Counted from the stretch's first letter, positions 36,501-49,497 are shown. The stretch: 64,000 nucleotides of DNA from Parietaria judaica (GCA_954871525.1 CATOZS010000072.1:1-64000); one strand, 5' to 3'. Made by a program: numbers and translations. The notes: generated by a model from the sequence alone, not told the origin.

Positions 36501-39500
36501 TTTTTCAATTGGTTCGAAATTTAAGGTTGTAAAAAATGTAAAATAAAGAAATGCTATAGGAAATGCTATAGCATTTCGTATGGCATTTCTCGTCAACAAT
36601 TTAATCCTTGCATATTTTTGCATGAGAACTCTTGTTATATTCCAATTCCAATGTATAAGCCCTAAAATAATTATTTTTTCAATTGGTTCGAAATTTAAGG
36701 TTGTAAAAAATGTAAAATAAAGAAATTCTATAGCATTTCCTATGGCGTTTCTCGTCAACAATTTAATCCTTGAATATTTTTGCATGAGAACTCTTGTTAT
36801 ATTCAAATTCCAATGTATAAGCCCTAAAATCATTATTTTTTCAATTGGTTTGAAATTTAAGGTTGTAAAAAATGTAAAATAAAGAAATGCTATAGGAAAT
36901 GCTATAGCATTTCGTATGGCATTTCTCGTCAACAATTTAATCCTTGCATATTTTTGCATGAGAACTCTTGTTATATTCAAATTCCAATGTATAAGCCCTA
37001 AAATCATTATTTTTTCAATTGGTTCGACTTTTAGGTCGTAAACAATGTAAAATAAAGAAATGCTATAGGAAATGCTATAGCATTTCCTATGGAATTTAAC
37101 GTCAACAATTTAATCCTTGCATATTTTTGCATGAGAACGCTTGTAATATTAAAATTCCAATGTATAAGCCCTAAATTCATTATTTTTTCAATTGGTTCAA
37201 AATTTAAGGTTGTAAAAAATGTAAAATAAAGAAATGCTATAGGAAATGCTATAGCATTTCCTATGGCATTTCTCGTCAACAATTTAATCCTTGCATATTT
37301 TTGCATGAGAACTCTTGTTATATTCAAATTCCAATGTATAAGCCCTAAAATCATTATTTTTTCAATTGGTTTGAAATTTAAGGTTGTAAAAAATGTAAAA
37401 TAAAGAAATGCTATAGGAAATGCTATAGCATTTCGTATGGCATTTCTCGTCAACAATTTAATCCTTGCATATTTTTGCATGAGAACTCTTGTTATATTCA
37501 AATTCCAATGTATAAGCCCTAAAATCATTATTTTTTCAATTGGTTTGAAATATAAGGTTGTAAAAAATGTAAAATAATGAAATGCTATAGGAAATGCTAT
37601 AGCATTTCGTATGGCATTTCTCGTCAACAATTTAATCCTTGCATATTTTTGCATGAGAACTCTTGTTATATTCAAATTCCAATGTATAAGCCCTAAAATC
37701 ATTATTTTTTCAATTGGTTCGACTTTTAGGTCGCAAACAATGTAAAATAAAGAAATGCTATAGGAAATGCTATAGCATTTCCTATGGAATTTAACGTCAA
37801 CAATTTAATCCTTGCATATTTTTGCATGAGAACGCTTGTAATATTAAAATTCCAATGTATAAGCCCTAAATTCATTATTTTTTCAATTGGTTCAAAATTT
37901 AAGGTTGTAAAAAATGTAAAATAAAGAAATGCTATAGGAAATGCTATAGCATTTCCTATGGCATTTCTCGTCAACAATTTAATCCTTGCATATTTTTGCA
38001 TGAGAACTCTTGTTATATTCAAATTCCAATGTATAAGCCCTAAAATCATTATTTTTTCAATTGGTTTGAAATTTAAGGTTGTAAAAAATGTAAAATAAAG
38101 AAATGCTATAGGAAATGCTATAGCATTTCGTATGGCATTTCTCGTCAACAATTTAATCCTTGCATATTTTTGCATGAGAACTCTTGTTATATTCAAATTC
38201 CAATGTATAAGCCCTAAAATCATTATTTTTTCAATTGGTTCGACTTTTAGGTCGTAAACAATGTAAAATAAAGAAATGCTATAGGATATGCTATAGCATT
38301 TCCTATGGAATTTAACGTCAACAATTTAATCCTTGCATATTTTTGCATGAGAACGCTTGTAATATTAAAATTCCAATGTATAAGCCCTAAATTCATTATT
38401 TTTTCAATTGGTTCAAAATTTAAGGTTGTAAAAAATGTAAAATAAAGAAATGCTATAGGAAATGCTATAGCATTTCCTATGGCATTTCTCGTCAACAATT
38501 TAATCCTTGCATATTTTTGCATGAGAACTCTTGTTATATTCAAATTCCAATGTATAAGCCCTAAAATCATTATTTTTTCAATTGGTTTGAAATTTAAGGT
38601 TGTAAAAAATGTAAAATAAAGAAATGCTATAGGAAATGCTATAGCATTTCGTATGGCATTTCTCGTCAACAATTTAATCCTTGCATATTTTTGCATGAGA
38701 ACTCTTGTTATATTCAAATTCCAATGTATAAGCCCTAAAATCATTATTTTTTCAATTGGTTTGAAATATAAGGTTGTAAAAAATGTAAAATAATGAAATG
38801 CTATAGGAAATGCTATAGCATTTCGTATGGCATTTCTCGTCAACAATTTAATCCTTGCATATTTTTGCATGAGAACTCTTGTTATATTCAAATTCCAATG
38901 TATAAGCCCTAAAATCATTATTTTTTCAATTGGTTCGACTTTTAGGTCGCAAACAATGTAAAATAAAGAAATGCTATAGGAAATGCTATAGCATTTCCTA
39001 TGGAATTTAACGTCAACAATTTAATCCTTGCATATTTTTGCATGAGAACGCTTGTAATATTAAAATTCCAACGTATAAGCCCTAAATTCATTATTTTTTC
39101 AATTGGTTTGAAATTTAAGGTTGTAAAAAATGTAAAATAAAGAAATGCTATAGGAAATGCTATAGCATTTCCTATGGCATTTCTCTTCAACAATTTAATC
39201 CTTGCATATTTTTGCATGAGAACTCTTGTTATATTCAAATTCCAATGTATAAGCCCTAAAATCATTATTTTTTCAATTGGTTCGACTTTTAGGTCGTAAA
39301 CAATGTAAAATAAACAAATGCTATAGGAAATGCTATAGCATTTCCTATGGAATTTAACGTCAACAATTTAATCCTTGCATATTTTTGCATGAGAACGCTT
39401 GTAATATTAAAATTCCAATGTATAAGCCCTAAAATCATTATTTTTTCAATTGGTTCGAAATTTAAGGTTGTAAAAAATGTAAAATAAAGAAATGCTATAG

Positions 39501-39965
39501 GAAATGCTATAGCATTTCCTATGGCATTTCTCGTCAACAATTTAATCCTTGCATATTTTTGCATGAGAACTCTTGTTATATTCCAATTCCAATGTATAAG
39601 CCCTAAAATAATTATTTTTTCAATTGGTTCGAAATTTAAGGTTGTAAAAAATGTAAAATAAAGAAATTCTATAGCATTTCCTATGGCGTTTCTCGTCAAC
39701 AATTTAATCCTTGCATATTTTTGCATGAGAACTCTTGTTATATTCAAATTCCAATGTATAAGCCCTAAAATCATTATTTTTTCAATTGGTTTGAAATTTA
39801 AGGTTGTAAAAAATGTAAAATAAAGAAATGCTATAGGAAATGCTATAGCATTTCGTATGGCATTTCTCGTCAACAATTTAATCCTTGCATATTTTTGCAT
39901 GAGAACTCTTGTTATATTCAAATTCCAATGTATAAGCCCTGAAATCATTATTTTTTCAATTGGTT
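33572..39965. repeat. Mixed HOR block of 6-, 4-, 3- and 2-mers
   Basis: Units start at 33572 (1031), 34603 (695), 35298 (697), 35995 (347), 36342 (683), 37025 (695), 37720 (521), 38241 (695), 38936 (347) and 39283 (683). The order 683, 695, then a variable unit, then 347 recurs at an offset of 2941 bp (36342 and 39283; 35995 and 38936). A GGTCGCAAAC junction (GC for GT) marks units 35298, 35995, 37720 and 38936. The 697-bp unit has two 1-bp insertions in T runs near 35644 and 35750. The 347-bp 2-mers are a plus b only. Confidence 0.9.
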
Positions 39966-42900
39966 CGACTTTTAGGTCGTAAACAATGTAAAATAAAGAA
40001 ATGCTATAGGAAATGCTATAGCATTTCCTATGGAATTTAACGTCAACAATTTAATCCTTGCATATTTTTGCATGAGAACGCTTGTAATATTAAAATTCCA
40101 ATGTATAAGCCCTAAAATCATTATTTTTTCAATTGGTTCAAAATTTAAGGTTGTAAAAAATGTAAAATAAAGAAATGCTATAGGAAATGCTATAGCATTT
40201 CCTATGGCATTTCTCGTCAACAATTTAATCCTTGCATATTTTTGCATGAGAACTCTTGTTATATTCAAATTCCAATGTATAAGCCCTAAAATCATTATTT
40301 TTTCAATTGGTTTGAAATTTAAGGTTGTAAAAAATGTAAAATAAAGAAATGCTATAGGAAATGCTATAGCATTTCGTATGGCATTTCTCGTCAACAATTT
40401 AATCCTTGCATATTTTTGCATGAGAACTCTTGTTATATTCAAATTCCAATGTATAAGCCCTAAAATCATTAGTTTTTCAATTGGTTCGAAATATAAGGTT
40501 GTAAAAAATGTAAAATAATGAAATGCTATAGGAAATGCTATAGCATTTCCTATGGCATTTCTCGTCAACAATTTAATCCTTGCATATTTTTGCATGAGAA
40601 CTCTTGTTATATTCCAATTCCAATGTATAAGCCCTAAAATAATTATTTTTTCAATTGGTTCGAAATTTAAGGTTGTAAAAAATGTAAAATAAAGAAATTC
40701 TATAGCATTTCCTATGGCGTTTCTCGTCAACAATTTAATCCTTGAATATTTTTGCATGAGAACTCTTGTTATATTCAAATTCCAATGTATAAGCCCTAAA
40801 ATCATTATTTTTTCAATTGGTTTGAAATTTAAGGTTGTAAAAAATGTAAAATAAAGAAATGCTATAGGAAATGCTATAGCATTTCGTATGGCATTTCTCG
40901 TCAACAATTTAATCCCTGCATATTTTTGCATGAGAACTCTTGTTATATTCAAATTCCAATGTACAAGCCCTAAAATCATTATTTTTTCAATTGGTTCGAC
41001 TTTTAGGTCGTAAACAATGTAAAATAAAGAAATGCTATAGGAAATGCTATAGCATTTCCTATGGAATTTAACGTCAACAATTTAATCCTTGCATATTTTT
41101 GCATGAGAACGCTTGTAATATTAAAATTCCAATGTATAAGCCCTAAATTCATTATTTTTTCAATTGGTTCAAAATTTAAGGTTGTAAAAAATGTAAAATA
41201 AAGAAATGCTATAGGAAATGCTATAGCATTTCCTATGGCATTTCTCGTCAACAATTTAATCCTTGCATATTTTTGCATGAGAACTCTTGTTATATTCAAA
41301 TTCCAATGTATAAGCCCTAAAATCATTATTTTTTCAATTGGTTTGAAATTTAAGGTTGTAAAAAATGTAAAATAAAGAAATGCTATAGGAAATGCTATAG
41401 CATTTCGTATGGCATTTCTCGTCAACAATTTAATCCTTGCATATTTTTGCATGAGAACTCTTGTTATATTCAAATTCCAATGTATAAGCCCTAAAATCAT
41501 TATTTTTTCAATTGGTTTGAAATATAAGGTTGTAAAAAATGTAAAATAATGAAATGCTATAGGAAATGCTATAGCATTTCGTATAGCATTTCTCGTCAAC
41601 AATTTAATCCTTGCATATTTTTGCATGAGAACTCTTTTTATATTCAAATTCCAATGTATAAGCCCTAAAATCATTATTTTTTCAATTGGTTCGACTTTTA
41701 GGTCGTAAACAATGTAAAATAAAGAAATGCTATAGGAAATGCTATAGCATTTCCTATGGAATTTAACGTCAACAATTTAATCCTTGCATATTTTTGCATG
41801 AGAACGCTTGTAATATTAAAATTCCAACGTATAAGCCCTAAATTCATTATTTTTTCAATTGGTTTGAAATTTAAGGTTGTAAAAAATGTAAAATAAAGAA
41901 ATGCTATAGGAAATGCTATAGCATTTCGTATGGCATTTCTCGTCAACAATTTAATCCTTGCATATTTTTGCATGAGAACTCTTATTATATTCAAATTCAA
42001 ATGTATAAGCCCTAAAATCATTATTTTTTCAATTGGTTTGAAATTTAAGGTTGTAAAAAATGTAAAATAAAGAAATGCTATAGGAAATGCTATAGCATTT
42101 CGTATGACATTTCTCGTCAACAATTTAATCCTTGCATATTTTTGCATGAGAACTCTTGTTATATTCAAATTCCAATGTATAAGCCCTAAAATCATTATTT
42201 TTTCAATTGGTTCGACTTTTAGGTCGTAAACAATGTAAAATAAAGAAATGCTATAGGAAATGCTATAGCATTTCCTATGGAATTTAACGTCAACAATTTA
42301 ATCCTTGCATATTTTTGCATGAGAACGCTTGTAATATTAAAATTCCAATGTATAAGCCCTAAAATCATTATTTTTTCAATTGGTTCAAAATTTAAGGTTG
42401 TAAAAAATGTAAAATAAAGAAATGCTATAAGAAATGCTAGCATTTCCTATGGCATTTCTCGTCAACAATTTAATCCTTGCATATTTTTGCATGAGAACTC
42501 TTGTTATATTCAAATTCCAATGTATAAGCCCTAAAATCATTATTTTTTCAATTGGTTTGAAATTTAAGGTTGTAAAAAATGTAAAATAAAGAAATGCTAT
42601 AGGAAATGCTATAGCATTTCGTATGGCATTTCTCGTCAACAATTTAATCCTTGCATATTTTTGCATGAGAACTCTTGTTATATTCAAATTCCAATGTATA
42701 AGCCCTAAAATCATTATTTTTTCAATTGGTTCGACTTTTAGGTCGTAAACAATGTAAAATAAAGAAATGCTATAGGAAATGCTATAGCATTTCCTATGGA
42801 ATTTAACGTCAACAATTTAATCCTTGCATATTTTTGCATGAGAACGCTTGTAATATTAAAATTCCAATGTATAAGCCCTAAAATCATTATTTTTTCAATT

Positions 42901-43426
42901 GGTTCAAAATTTAAGGTTGTAAAAAATGTAAAATAAAGAAATGCTATAGGAAATGCTATAGCATTTCCTATGGCATTTCTCGTCAACAATTTAATCCTTG
43001 CATATTTTTGCATGAGAACTCTTGTTATATTCAAATTCCAATGTATAAGCCCTAAAATCATTATTTTTTCAATTGGTTTGAAATTTAAGGTTGTAAAAAA
43101 TGTAAAATAAAGAAATGCTATAGGAAATGCTATAGCATTTCGTATGGCATTTCTCGTCAACAATTTAATCCTTGCATATTTTTGCATGAGAACTCTTGTT
43201 ATATTCAAATTCCAATGTATAAGCCCTAAAATCATTATTTTTTCAATTGGTTTGAAATATAAGGTTGTAAAAAATGTAAAATAATGAAATGCTATAGGAA
43301 ATGCTATAGTATTTCGTATGGCATTTCTCGTCAACAATTTAATCCTTGCATATTTTTGCATGAGAACTCTTGTTATATTCAAATTCCAATGTATAAGCCC
43401 TAAAATCATTATTTTTTCAATTGGTT
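39966..43426. repeat. HOR block: 6-mer, 4-mers and 3-mers
   Basis: Units start at 39966 (1031), 40997 (695), 41692 (521), 42213 (519) and 42732 (695). The 6-mer repeats the 33572 unit, including one 12-bp-shortened palindrome near 40696. The 519-bp unit has the GCTAGC palindrome centre (2-bp loss near 42436), also seen near 16297 in the 693-bp unit, which suggests shared descent or recurrent loss. The 41692 unit contains private changes such as CTTATTATATTC near 41982. Confidence 0.9.
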
Positions 43427-44991
43427 CGACTTTTAGGTCGCAAACAATGTAAAATAAAGAAATGCTATAGGAAATGCTATAGCATTTCCTATGGAATTTA
43501 ACGTCAACAATTTAATCCTTGCATATTTTTGCATGAGAACGCTTGTAATATTAAAATTCCAACGTATAAGCCCTAAATTCATTATTTTTTCAATTGGTTT
43601 GAAATTTAAGGTTGTAAAAAATGTAAAATAAAGAAATGCTATAGGAAATGCTATAGCATTTCCTATGGCATTTCTCGTCAACAATTTAATCCTTGCATAT
43701 TTTTGCATGAGAACTCTTGTTATATTCAAATTCCAATGTATAAGCCCTAAAATCATTATTTTTTCAATTGGTTTGAAATTTAAGGTTGTAAAAAATGTAA
43801 AATAAAGAAATGCTATAGGAAATGCTATAGCATTTCGTATGGCATTTCTCGTCAACAATTTAATCCTTGCATATTTTTGCATGAGAACGCTTGTAATATT
43901 AAAATTCCAACGTATAAGCCCTAAAATCATTATTTTTTCAATTGGTTCAAAATTTAAGGTTGTAAAAAATGTAAAATAAAGAAATGCTATAGGAAATGCT
44001 ATAGCATTTCCTATGGCATTTCTCGTCAACAATTTAATCCTTGCATATTTTTGCATGAGAACTCTTGTTATATTCAAATTCCAATGTATAAGCCCTAAAA
44101 TCATTATTTTTTCAATTGGTTTGAAATTTAAGGTTGTAAAAAATGTAAAATAAAGAAATGCTATAGGAAATGCTATAGCATTTCGTATAGCATTTCTCGT
44201 CAACAATTTAATCCTTGCATATTTTTGCATGAGAACTCTTGTTATATTCAAATTCCAATGTATAAGCCCTAAAATCATTATTTTTTCAATTGGTTTGAAA
44301 TATAAGGTTGTAAAAAATGTAAAATAATGAAATGCTATAGGAAATGATATAGCATTTCCTATGGCATTTCTCGTCAACAATTTAATCCTTGCATATTTTT
44401 GCATGAGAACTCTTGTTATATTCAAATTCCAATGTATAAGCCCTAAAATCATTATTTTTTCAATTGGTTTGAAATTTAAGGTTGTAAAAAATGTAAAATA
44501 AAGAAATGCTATAGGAAATGCTATAGCATTTCGTATGGCATTTCTCGTCAACAATTTAATCCTTGCATATTTTTGCATGAGAACTCTTGTTATATTCAAA
44601 TTCCAATGTATAAGCCCTAAAATCATTATTTTTTCAATTGGTTTGAAATATAAGGTTGTAAAAAATGTAAAATAAAGAAATGCTATAGGAAATGCTATAG
44701 CATTTCGTATGGCATTTCTCGTCAACAATTTAATCCTTGCATATTTTTGCATGAGAACTCTTGTTATATTCAAATTCCAATGTATAAGCCCTAAAATCAT
44801 TATTTTCTCAATTGGTTTGAAATTTAAGGTTGTAAAAAATGTAAAATAAAGAAATGCTATAGGAAATGCTATAGCATTTCGTATGGCATTTCTCGTCAAC
44901 AATTTAATCCTTGCATATTTTTGCATGTGAACTCTTGTTATATTCAAATTCCAATGTATAAGCCCTAAAATCATTATTTTTTCAATTGGTT
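43427..44991. repeat. 9-mer HOR unit (1565 bp)
   Basis: Monomers start at 43427, 43600, 43774, 43948, 44122, 44296, 44470, 44644 and 44818, with no internal a-type junction. It opens with the GGTCGCAAAC junction and closes with GCATGTGAACTC near 44924. The same opening and ending bracket the 521-bp unit at 45687-46207, so the 9-mer looks like that 3-mer expanded by six monomers. The third monomer is a b'/a hybrid. Confidence 0.93.
43774..43947. repeat. Hybrid monomer: b' left half, a right half
   Basis: It starts TGAAATTT with right arm CGTATGGCATTTCTCG (b'), but from GAACGCTTGTAATATT onward, including CCAACGTATAAGCC, it matches class a. The switch lies in the stretch between CGTCAAC and GAGAAC, 39 bp that are identical in both classes. 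The following monomer starts TTCAAAATTT, as normally follows an a monomer. Confidence 0.9.
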
Positions 44992-46207
44992 CGACTTTTA
45001 GGTCGTAAACAATGTAAAATAAAGAAATGCTATAGGAAATGCTATAGCATTTCCTATGGAATTTAACGTCAACAATTTAATCCTTGCATATTTTTGCATG
45101 AGAACGCTTGTAATATTAAAATTCCAATGTATAAGCCCTAAAATCATTATTTTTTCAATTGGTTCAAAATTTAAGGTTGTAAAAAATGTAAAATAAAGAA
45201 ATGCTATAGGAAATGCTATAGCATTTCCTATGGCATTTCTCGTCAACAATTTAATCCTTGCATATTTTTGCATGAGAACTCTTGTTATATTCAAATTCCA
45301 ATGTATAAGCCCTAAAATCATTATTTTTTCAATTGGTTTGAAATTTAAGGTTGTAAAAAATGTAAAATAAAGAAATGCTATAGGAAATGCTATAGCATTT
45401 CGTATGGCATTTCTCGTCAACAATTTAATCCTTGCATATTTTTGCATGAGAACTCTTGTTATATTCAAATTCCAATGTATAAGCCCTAAAATCATTATTT
45501 TTTCAATTGGTTTGAAATATAAGGTTGTAAAAAATGTAAAATAATGAAATGCTATAGGAAATGCTATAGCATTTCGTATGGCATTTCTCGTCAACAATTT
45601 AATCCTTGCATATTTTTGCATGAGAACTCTTGTTATATTCAAATTCCAATGTATAAGCCCTAAAATCATTATTTTTTCAATTGGTTCGACTTTTAGGTCG
45701 CAAACAATGTAAAATAAAGAAATGCTATAGGAAATGCTATAGCATTTCCTATGGAATTTAACGTCAACAATTTAATCCTTGCATATTTTTGCATGAGAAC
45801 GCTTGTAATATTAAAATTCCAACGTATAAGCCCTAAATTCATTATTTTTTCAATTGGTTTGAAATTTAAGGTTGTAAAAAATGTAAAATAAAGAAATGCC
45901 ATAGGAAATGCTATAGCATTTCCTATGGCATTTCTCGTCAACAATTTAATCCTTGCATATTTTTGCATGAGAACTCTTGTTATATTCAAATTCCAATGTA
46001 TAAGCCCTAAAATCATTATTTTTTCAATTGGTTTGAAATTTAAGGTTGTAAAAAATGTAAAATAAAGAAATGCTATAGGAAATGCTATAGCATTTCGTAT
46101 GGCATTTCTCGTCAACAATTTAATCCTTGCATATTTTTGCATGTGAACTCTTGTTATATTCAAATTCCAATGTATAAGCCCTAAAATCATTATTTTTTCA
46201 ATTGGTT
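44992..46207. repeat. 4-mer plus 3-mer HOR units between the long units
   Basis: Units at 44992 (695) and 45687 (521). The first matches 42732-43426 and the second carries the GGTCGCAAAC junction and GCATGTGAACTC ending of the 9-mer at 43427. The order 695 then GGTCGC unit is therefore repeated at an offset of 2260 bp with a 9-mer in one place and a 3-mer in the other. Confidence 0.92.
45893..45934. repeat. Perfect 42-bp palindrome: b-form left arm rewritten
   Basis: Left arm GCCATAGG is the exact reverse complement of right arm CCTATGGC, giving a perfect 42-bp palindrome. The sister element in the 9-mer at 43633-43674 has the standard GCTATAGG left arm. One substitution separates them, so ordinary mutation is also possible. 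Confidence 0.92.
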
Positions 46208-46380
46208 CGACTTTTAGGTCGTAAACAATGTAAAATAAAGAAATGCTATAGGAAATGCTATAGCATTTCCTATGGAATTTAACGTCAACAATTTAATCCT
46301 TGCATATTTTTGCATGAGAACTCTTGTTATATTCAAATTCCAATGTATAAGCCCTAAAATCATTATTTTTTCAATTGGTT
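46208..46380. repeat. Hybrid monomer: a left half, b right half
   Basis: It opens with the normal junction and GGAATTTAACG of class a, but the right half is GAACTCTTGTTATATTC and CCAATGTATAAGCC of class b. It is the only a-type opener in the window that I found lacking the CGCTTGTAATATT right half. It is the reciprocal of the b'/a hybrids at 43774, 46555 and 47425, with the switch in the same conserved 39 bp. Confidence 0.9.
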
Positions 46381-46554
46381 TGAAATTTAAGGTTGTAAAA
46401 AATGTAAAATAAAGAAATGCTATAGGAAATGCTATAGCATTTCGTATGGCATTTCTCGTCAACAATTTAATCCTTGCATATTTTTGCATGAGAACTCTTG
46501 TTATATTCAAATTCCAATGTATAAGCCCTAAAATCATTATTTTTTCAATTGGTT

Positions 46555-46728
46555 TGAAATTTAAGGTTGTAAAAAATGTAAAATAAAGAAATGCTATAGG
46601 AAATGCTATAGCATTTCGTATGGCATTTCTCGTCAACAATTTAATCCTTGCATATTTTTGCATGAGAACGCTTGTAATATTAAAATTCCAACGTATAAGC
46701 CCTAAAATCATTATTTTTTCAATTGGTT
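46555..46728. repeat. Hybrid monomer: b' left half, a right half
   Basis: Same structure as the hybrid at 43774: TGAAATTT and CGTATGGC on the left, GAACGCTTGTAATATT and CCAACGTATAAGCC on the right, followed by a TTCAAAATTT monomer. It lies in the same unit as the reciprocal a/b hybrid. Confidence 0.9.
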
Positions 46729-47424
46729 CAAAATTTAAGGTTGTAAAAAATGTAAAATAAAGAAATGCTATAGGAAATGCTATAGCATTTCCTATGGCAT
46801 TTCTCGTCAACAATTTAATCCTTGCATATTTTTGCATGAGAACTCTTGTTATATTCAAATTCCAATGTATAAGCCCTAAAATCATTATTTTTTCAATTGG
46901 TTTGAAATTTAAGGTTGTAAAAAATGTAAAATAAAGAAATGCTATAGGAAATGCTATAGCATTTCGTATGGCATTTCTCGTCAACAATTTAATCCTTGCA
47001 TATTTTTGCATGAGAACTCTTGTTATATTCAAATTCCAATGTATAAGCCCTAAAATCATTATTTTTTCAATTGGTTTGAAATATAAGGTTGTAAAAAATG
47101 TAAAATAATGAAATGCTATAGGAAATGCTATAGCATTTCCTATGGCATTTCTCGTCAACAATTTAATCCTTGCATATTTTTGCATGAGAACTCTTGTTAT
47201 ATTCAAATTCCAATGTATAAGCCCTAAAATCATTATTTTTTCAATTGGTTTGAAATTTAAGGTTGTAAAAAATGTAAAATAAAGAAATGCTATAGGAAAT
47301 GCTATAGCATTTCCTATGGCATTTCTCGTCAACAATTTAATCCTTGCATATTTTTGCATGAGAACTCTTGTTATATTCAAATTCCAATGTATAAGCCCTA
47401 AAATCATTATTTTTTCAATTGGTT

Positions 47425-47598
47425 TGAAATTTAAGGTTGTAAAAAATGTAAAATAAAGAAATGCTATAGGAAATGCTATAGCATTTCGTATGGCATTTCT
47501 CGTCAACAATTTAATCCTTGCATATTTTTGCATGAGAACGCTTGTAATATTAAAATTCCAACGTATAAGCCCTAAAATCATTATTTTTTCAATTGGTT
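47425..47598. repeat. Hybrid monomer: b' left half, a right half (second copy)
   Basis: Copy of the 46555 hybrid exactly 870 bp (five monomers) downstream, showing that the hybrid has been amplified inside the 13-mer. Confidence 0.9.
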
Positions 47599-48460
47599 CA
47601 AAATTTAAGGTTGTAAAAAATGTAAAATAAAGAAATGCTATAGGAAATGCTATAGCATTTCCTATGGCATTTCTCGTCAACAATTTAATCCTTGCATATT
47701 TTTGCATGAGAACTCTTGTTATATTCAAATTCCAATGTATAAGCCCTAAAATCATTATTTTTTCAATTGGTTTGAAATTTAAGGTTGTAAAAAATGTAAA
47801 ATAAAGAAATGCTATAGGAAATGCTATAGCATTTCGTATGGCATTTCTCGTCAACAATTTAATCCTTGCATATTTTTACATGAGAACTCTTGTTATATTC
47901 AAATTCCAATGTATAAGCCCTAAAATCATTATTTTTTCAATTGGTTTGAAATATAAGGTTGTAAAAAATGTAAAATAATGAAATGCTATAGGAAATGCTA
48001 TAGCATTTCCTATGGCATTTCTCGTCAACAATTTAATCCTTGCATATTTTTGCATGAGAACTCTTGTTATATTCAAATTCCAATGTATAAGCCCTAAAAT
48101 CATTATTTTTTCAATTGGTTTGAAATTTAAGGTTGTAAAAAATGTAAAATAAAGAAATGCTATAGGAAATGCTATAGCATTTCGTATGGCATTTCTCGTC
48201 AACAATTTAATCCTTGCATATTTTTGCATGTGAACTCTTGTTATATTCAAATTCCAATGCTAAAATCATTATTTTTTCAATTGGTTTGAAATTTAAGGTT
48301 GTAAAAAATGTAAAATAAAGAAATGCTATAGGAAATGCTATAGCATTTCGTATGGCATTTCTCGTCAACAATTTAATCCTTGCATATTTTTGCATGAGAA
48401 CTCTTGTTATATTCAAATTCCAATGTATAAGCCCTAAAATCATTATTTTTTCAATTGGTT

Positions 48461-49497
48461 CGACTTTTAGGTCGTAAACAATGTAAAATAAAGAAATGCT
48501 ATAGGAAATGCTATAGCATTTCCTATGGAATTTAACGTCAACAATTTAATCCTTGCATATTTTTGCATGAGAACGCTTGTAATATTAAAATTCCAATGTA
48601 TAAGCCCTAAAATCATTATTTTTTCAATTGGTTCGAAATTTAAGGTTGTAAAAAATGTAAAATAAAGAAATGCTATAGGAAATGCTATAGCATTTCCTAT
48701 GGCATTTCTCGTCAACAATTTAATCCTTGCATATTTTTGCATGAGAACTCTTGTTATATTCAAATTCCAATGTATAAGCCCTAAAATCATTATTTTTTCA
48801 ATTGGTTTGAAATTTAAGGTTGTAAAAAATGTAAAATAAAGAAATGCTATAGGAAATGCTATAGCATTTCGTATGGCATTTCTCGTCAACAATTTAATCC
48901 TTGCATATTTTTGCATGAGAACTCTTGTTATATTCAAATTCCAATGTATAAGCCCTAAAATCATTATTTTTTCAATTGGTTCGACTTTTAGGTCGTAAAC
49001 AATGTAAAATAAAGAAATGCTATAGGAAATGCTATAGCATTTCCTATGGAATTTAACGTCAACAATTTAATCCTTGCATATTTTTGCATGAGAACGCTTG
49101 TAATATTAAAATTCCAACGTATAAGCCCTAAATTCATTATTTTTTCAATTGGTTTGAAATTTAAGGTTGTAAAAAATGTAAAATAAAGAAATGCTATAGG
49201 AAATGCTATAGCATTAGGCATTTCTCGTCAACAATTTAATCCTTGCATATTTTTGCATGAGAACTCTTGTTATATTCAAATTCCAATGTATAAGCCCTAA
49301 AATCATTATTTTTTCAATTGGTTTGAAATATAAGGTTGTAAAAAATGTAAAATAATGAAATGCTATAGGAAATGCTATAGCATTTCGTATGGCATTTCTC
49401 GTCAACAATTTAATCCTTGCATATTTTTGCATGAGAACTCTTGTTATATTCAAATTCCAATGTATAAGCCCTAAAATCATTATTTTTTCAATTGGTT
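48461..49497. repeat. HOR units 521 and 516 bp
   Basis: Units at 48461 (521) and 48982 (516). The second has the 5-bp shorter palindrome right arm GCATTAGGCATTTC near 49211, as in the 10027, 11759, 14860, 16764, 17801 and 22118 units. The block separates the long-unit region from the returning 3-mer family. Confidence 0.92.

Larger units (their letters stand above)
46208..48460. repeat. 13-mer HOR unit (2253 bp)
   Basis: The longest unit in the window: 13 monomers starting 46208, 46381, 46555, 46729, 46903, 47077, 47251, 47425, 47599, 47773, 47947, 48121 and 48287, with only one a-type junction at its start. Length is 13x174-1-8. The 8-bp loss is at CCAATGCTAAAATC near 48259, where TATAAGCC is missing. 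A five-monomer period of 870 bp links the hybrid monomers at 46555 and 47425. GCATGTGAACTC near 48227 again marks the end. Confidence 0.92.

Noticed and set aside
46214..47857. Long minus-strand open reading frames (58-residue repeats, up to 547 residues) as protein genes
   Set aside because: They arise because the satellite period is a multiple of three. They overlap, restart at every unit, end only where the 1-bp-shorter junction shifts frame, and vary freely in sequence. There is no start context, promoter or family resemblance.
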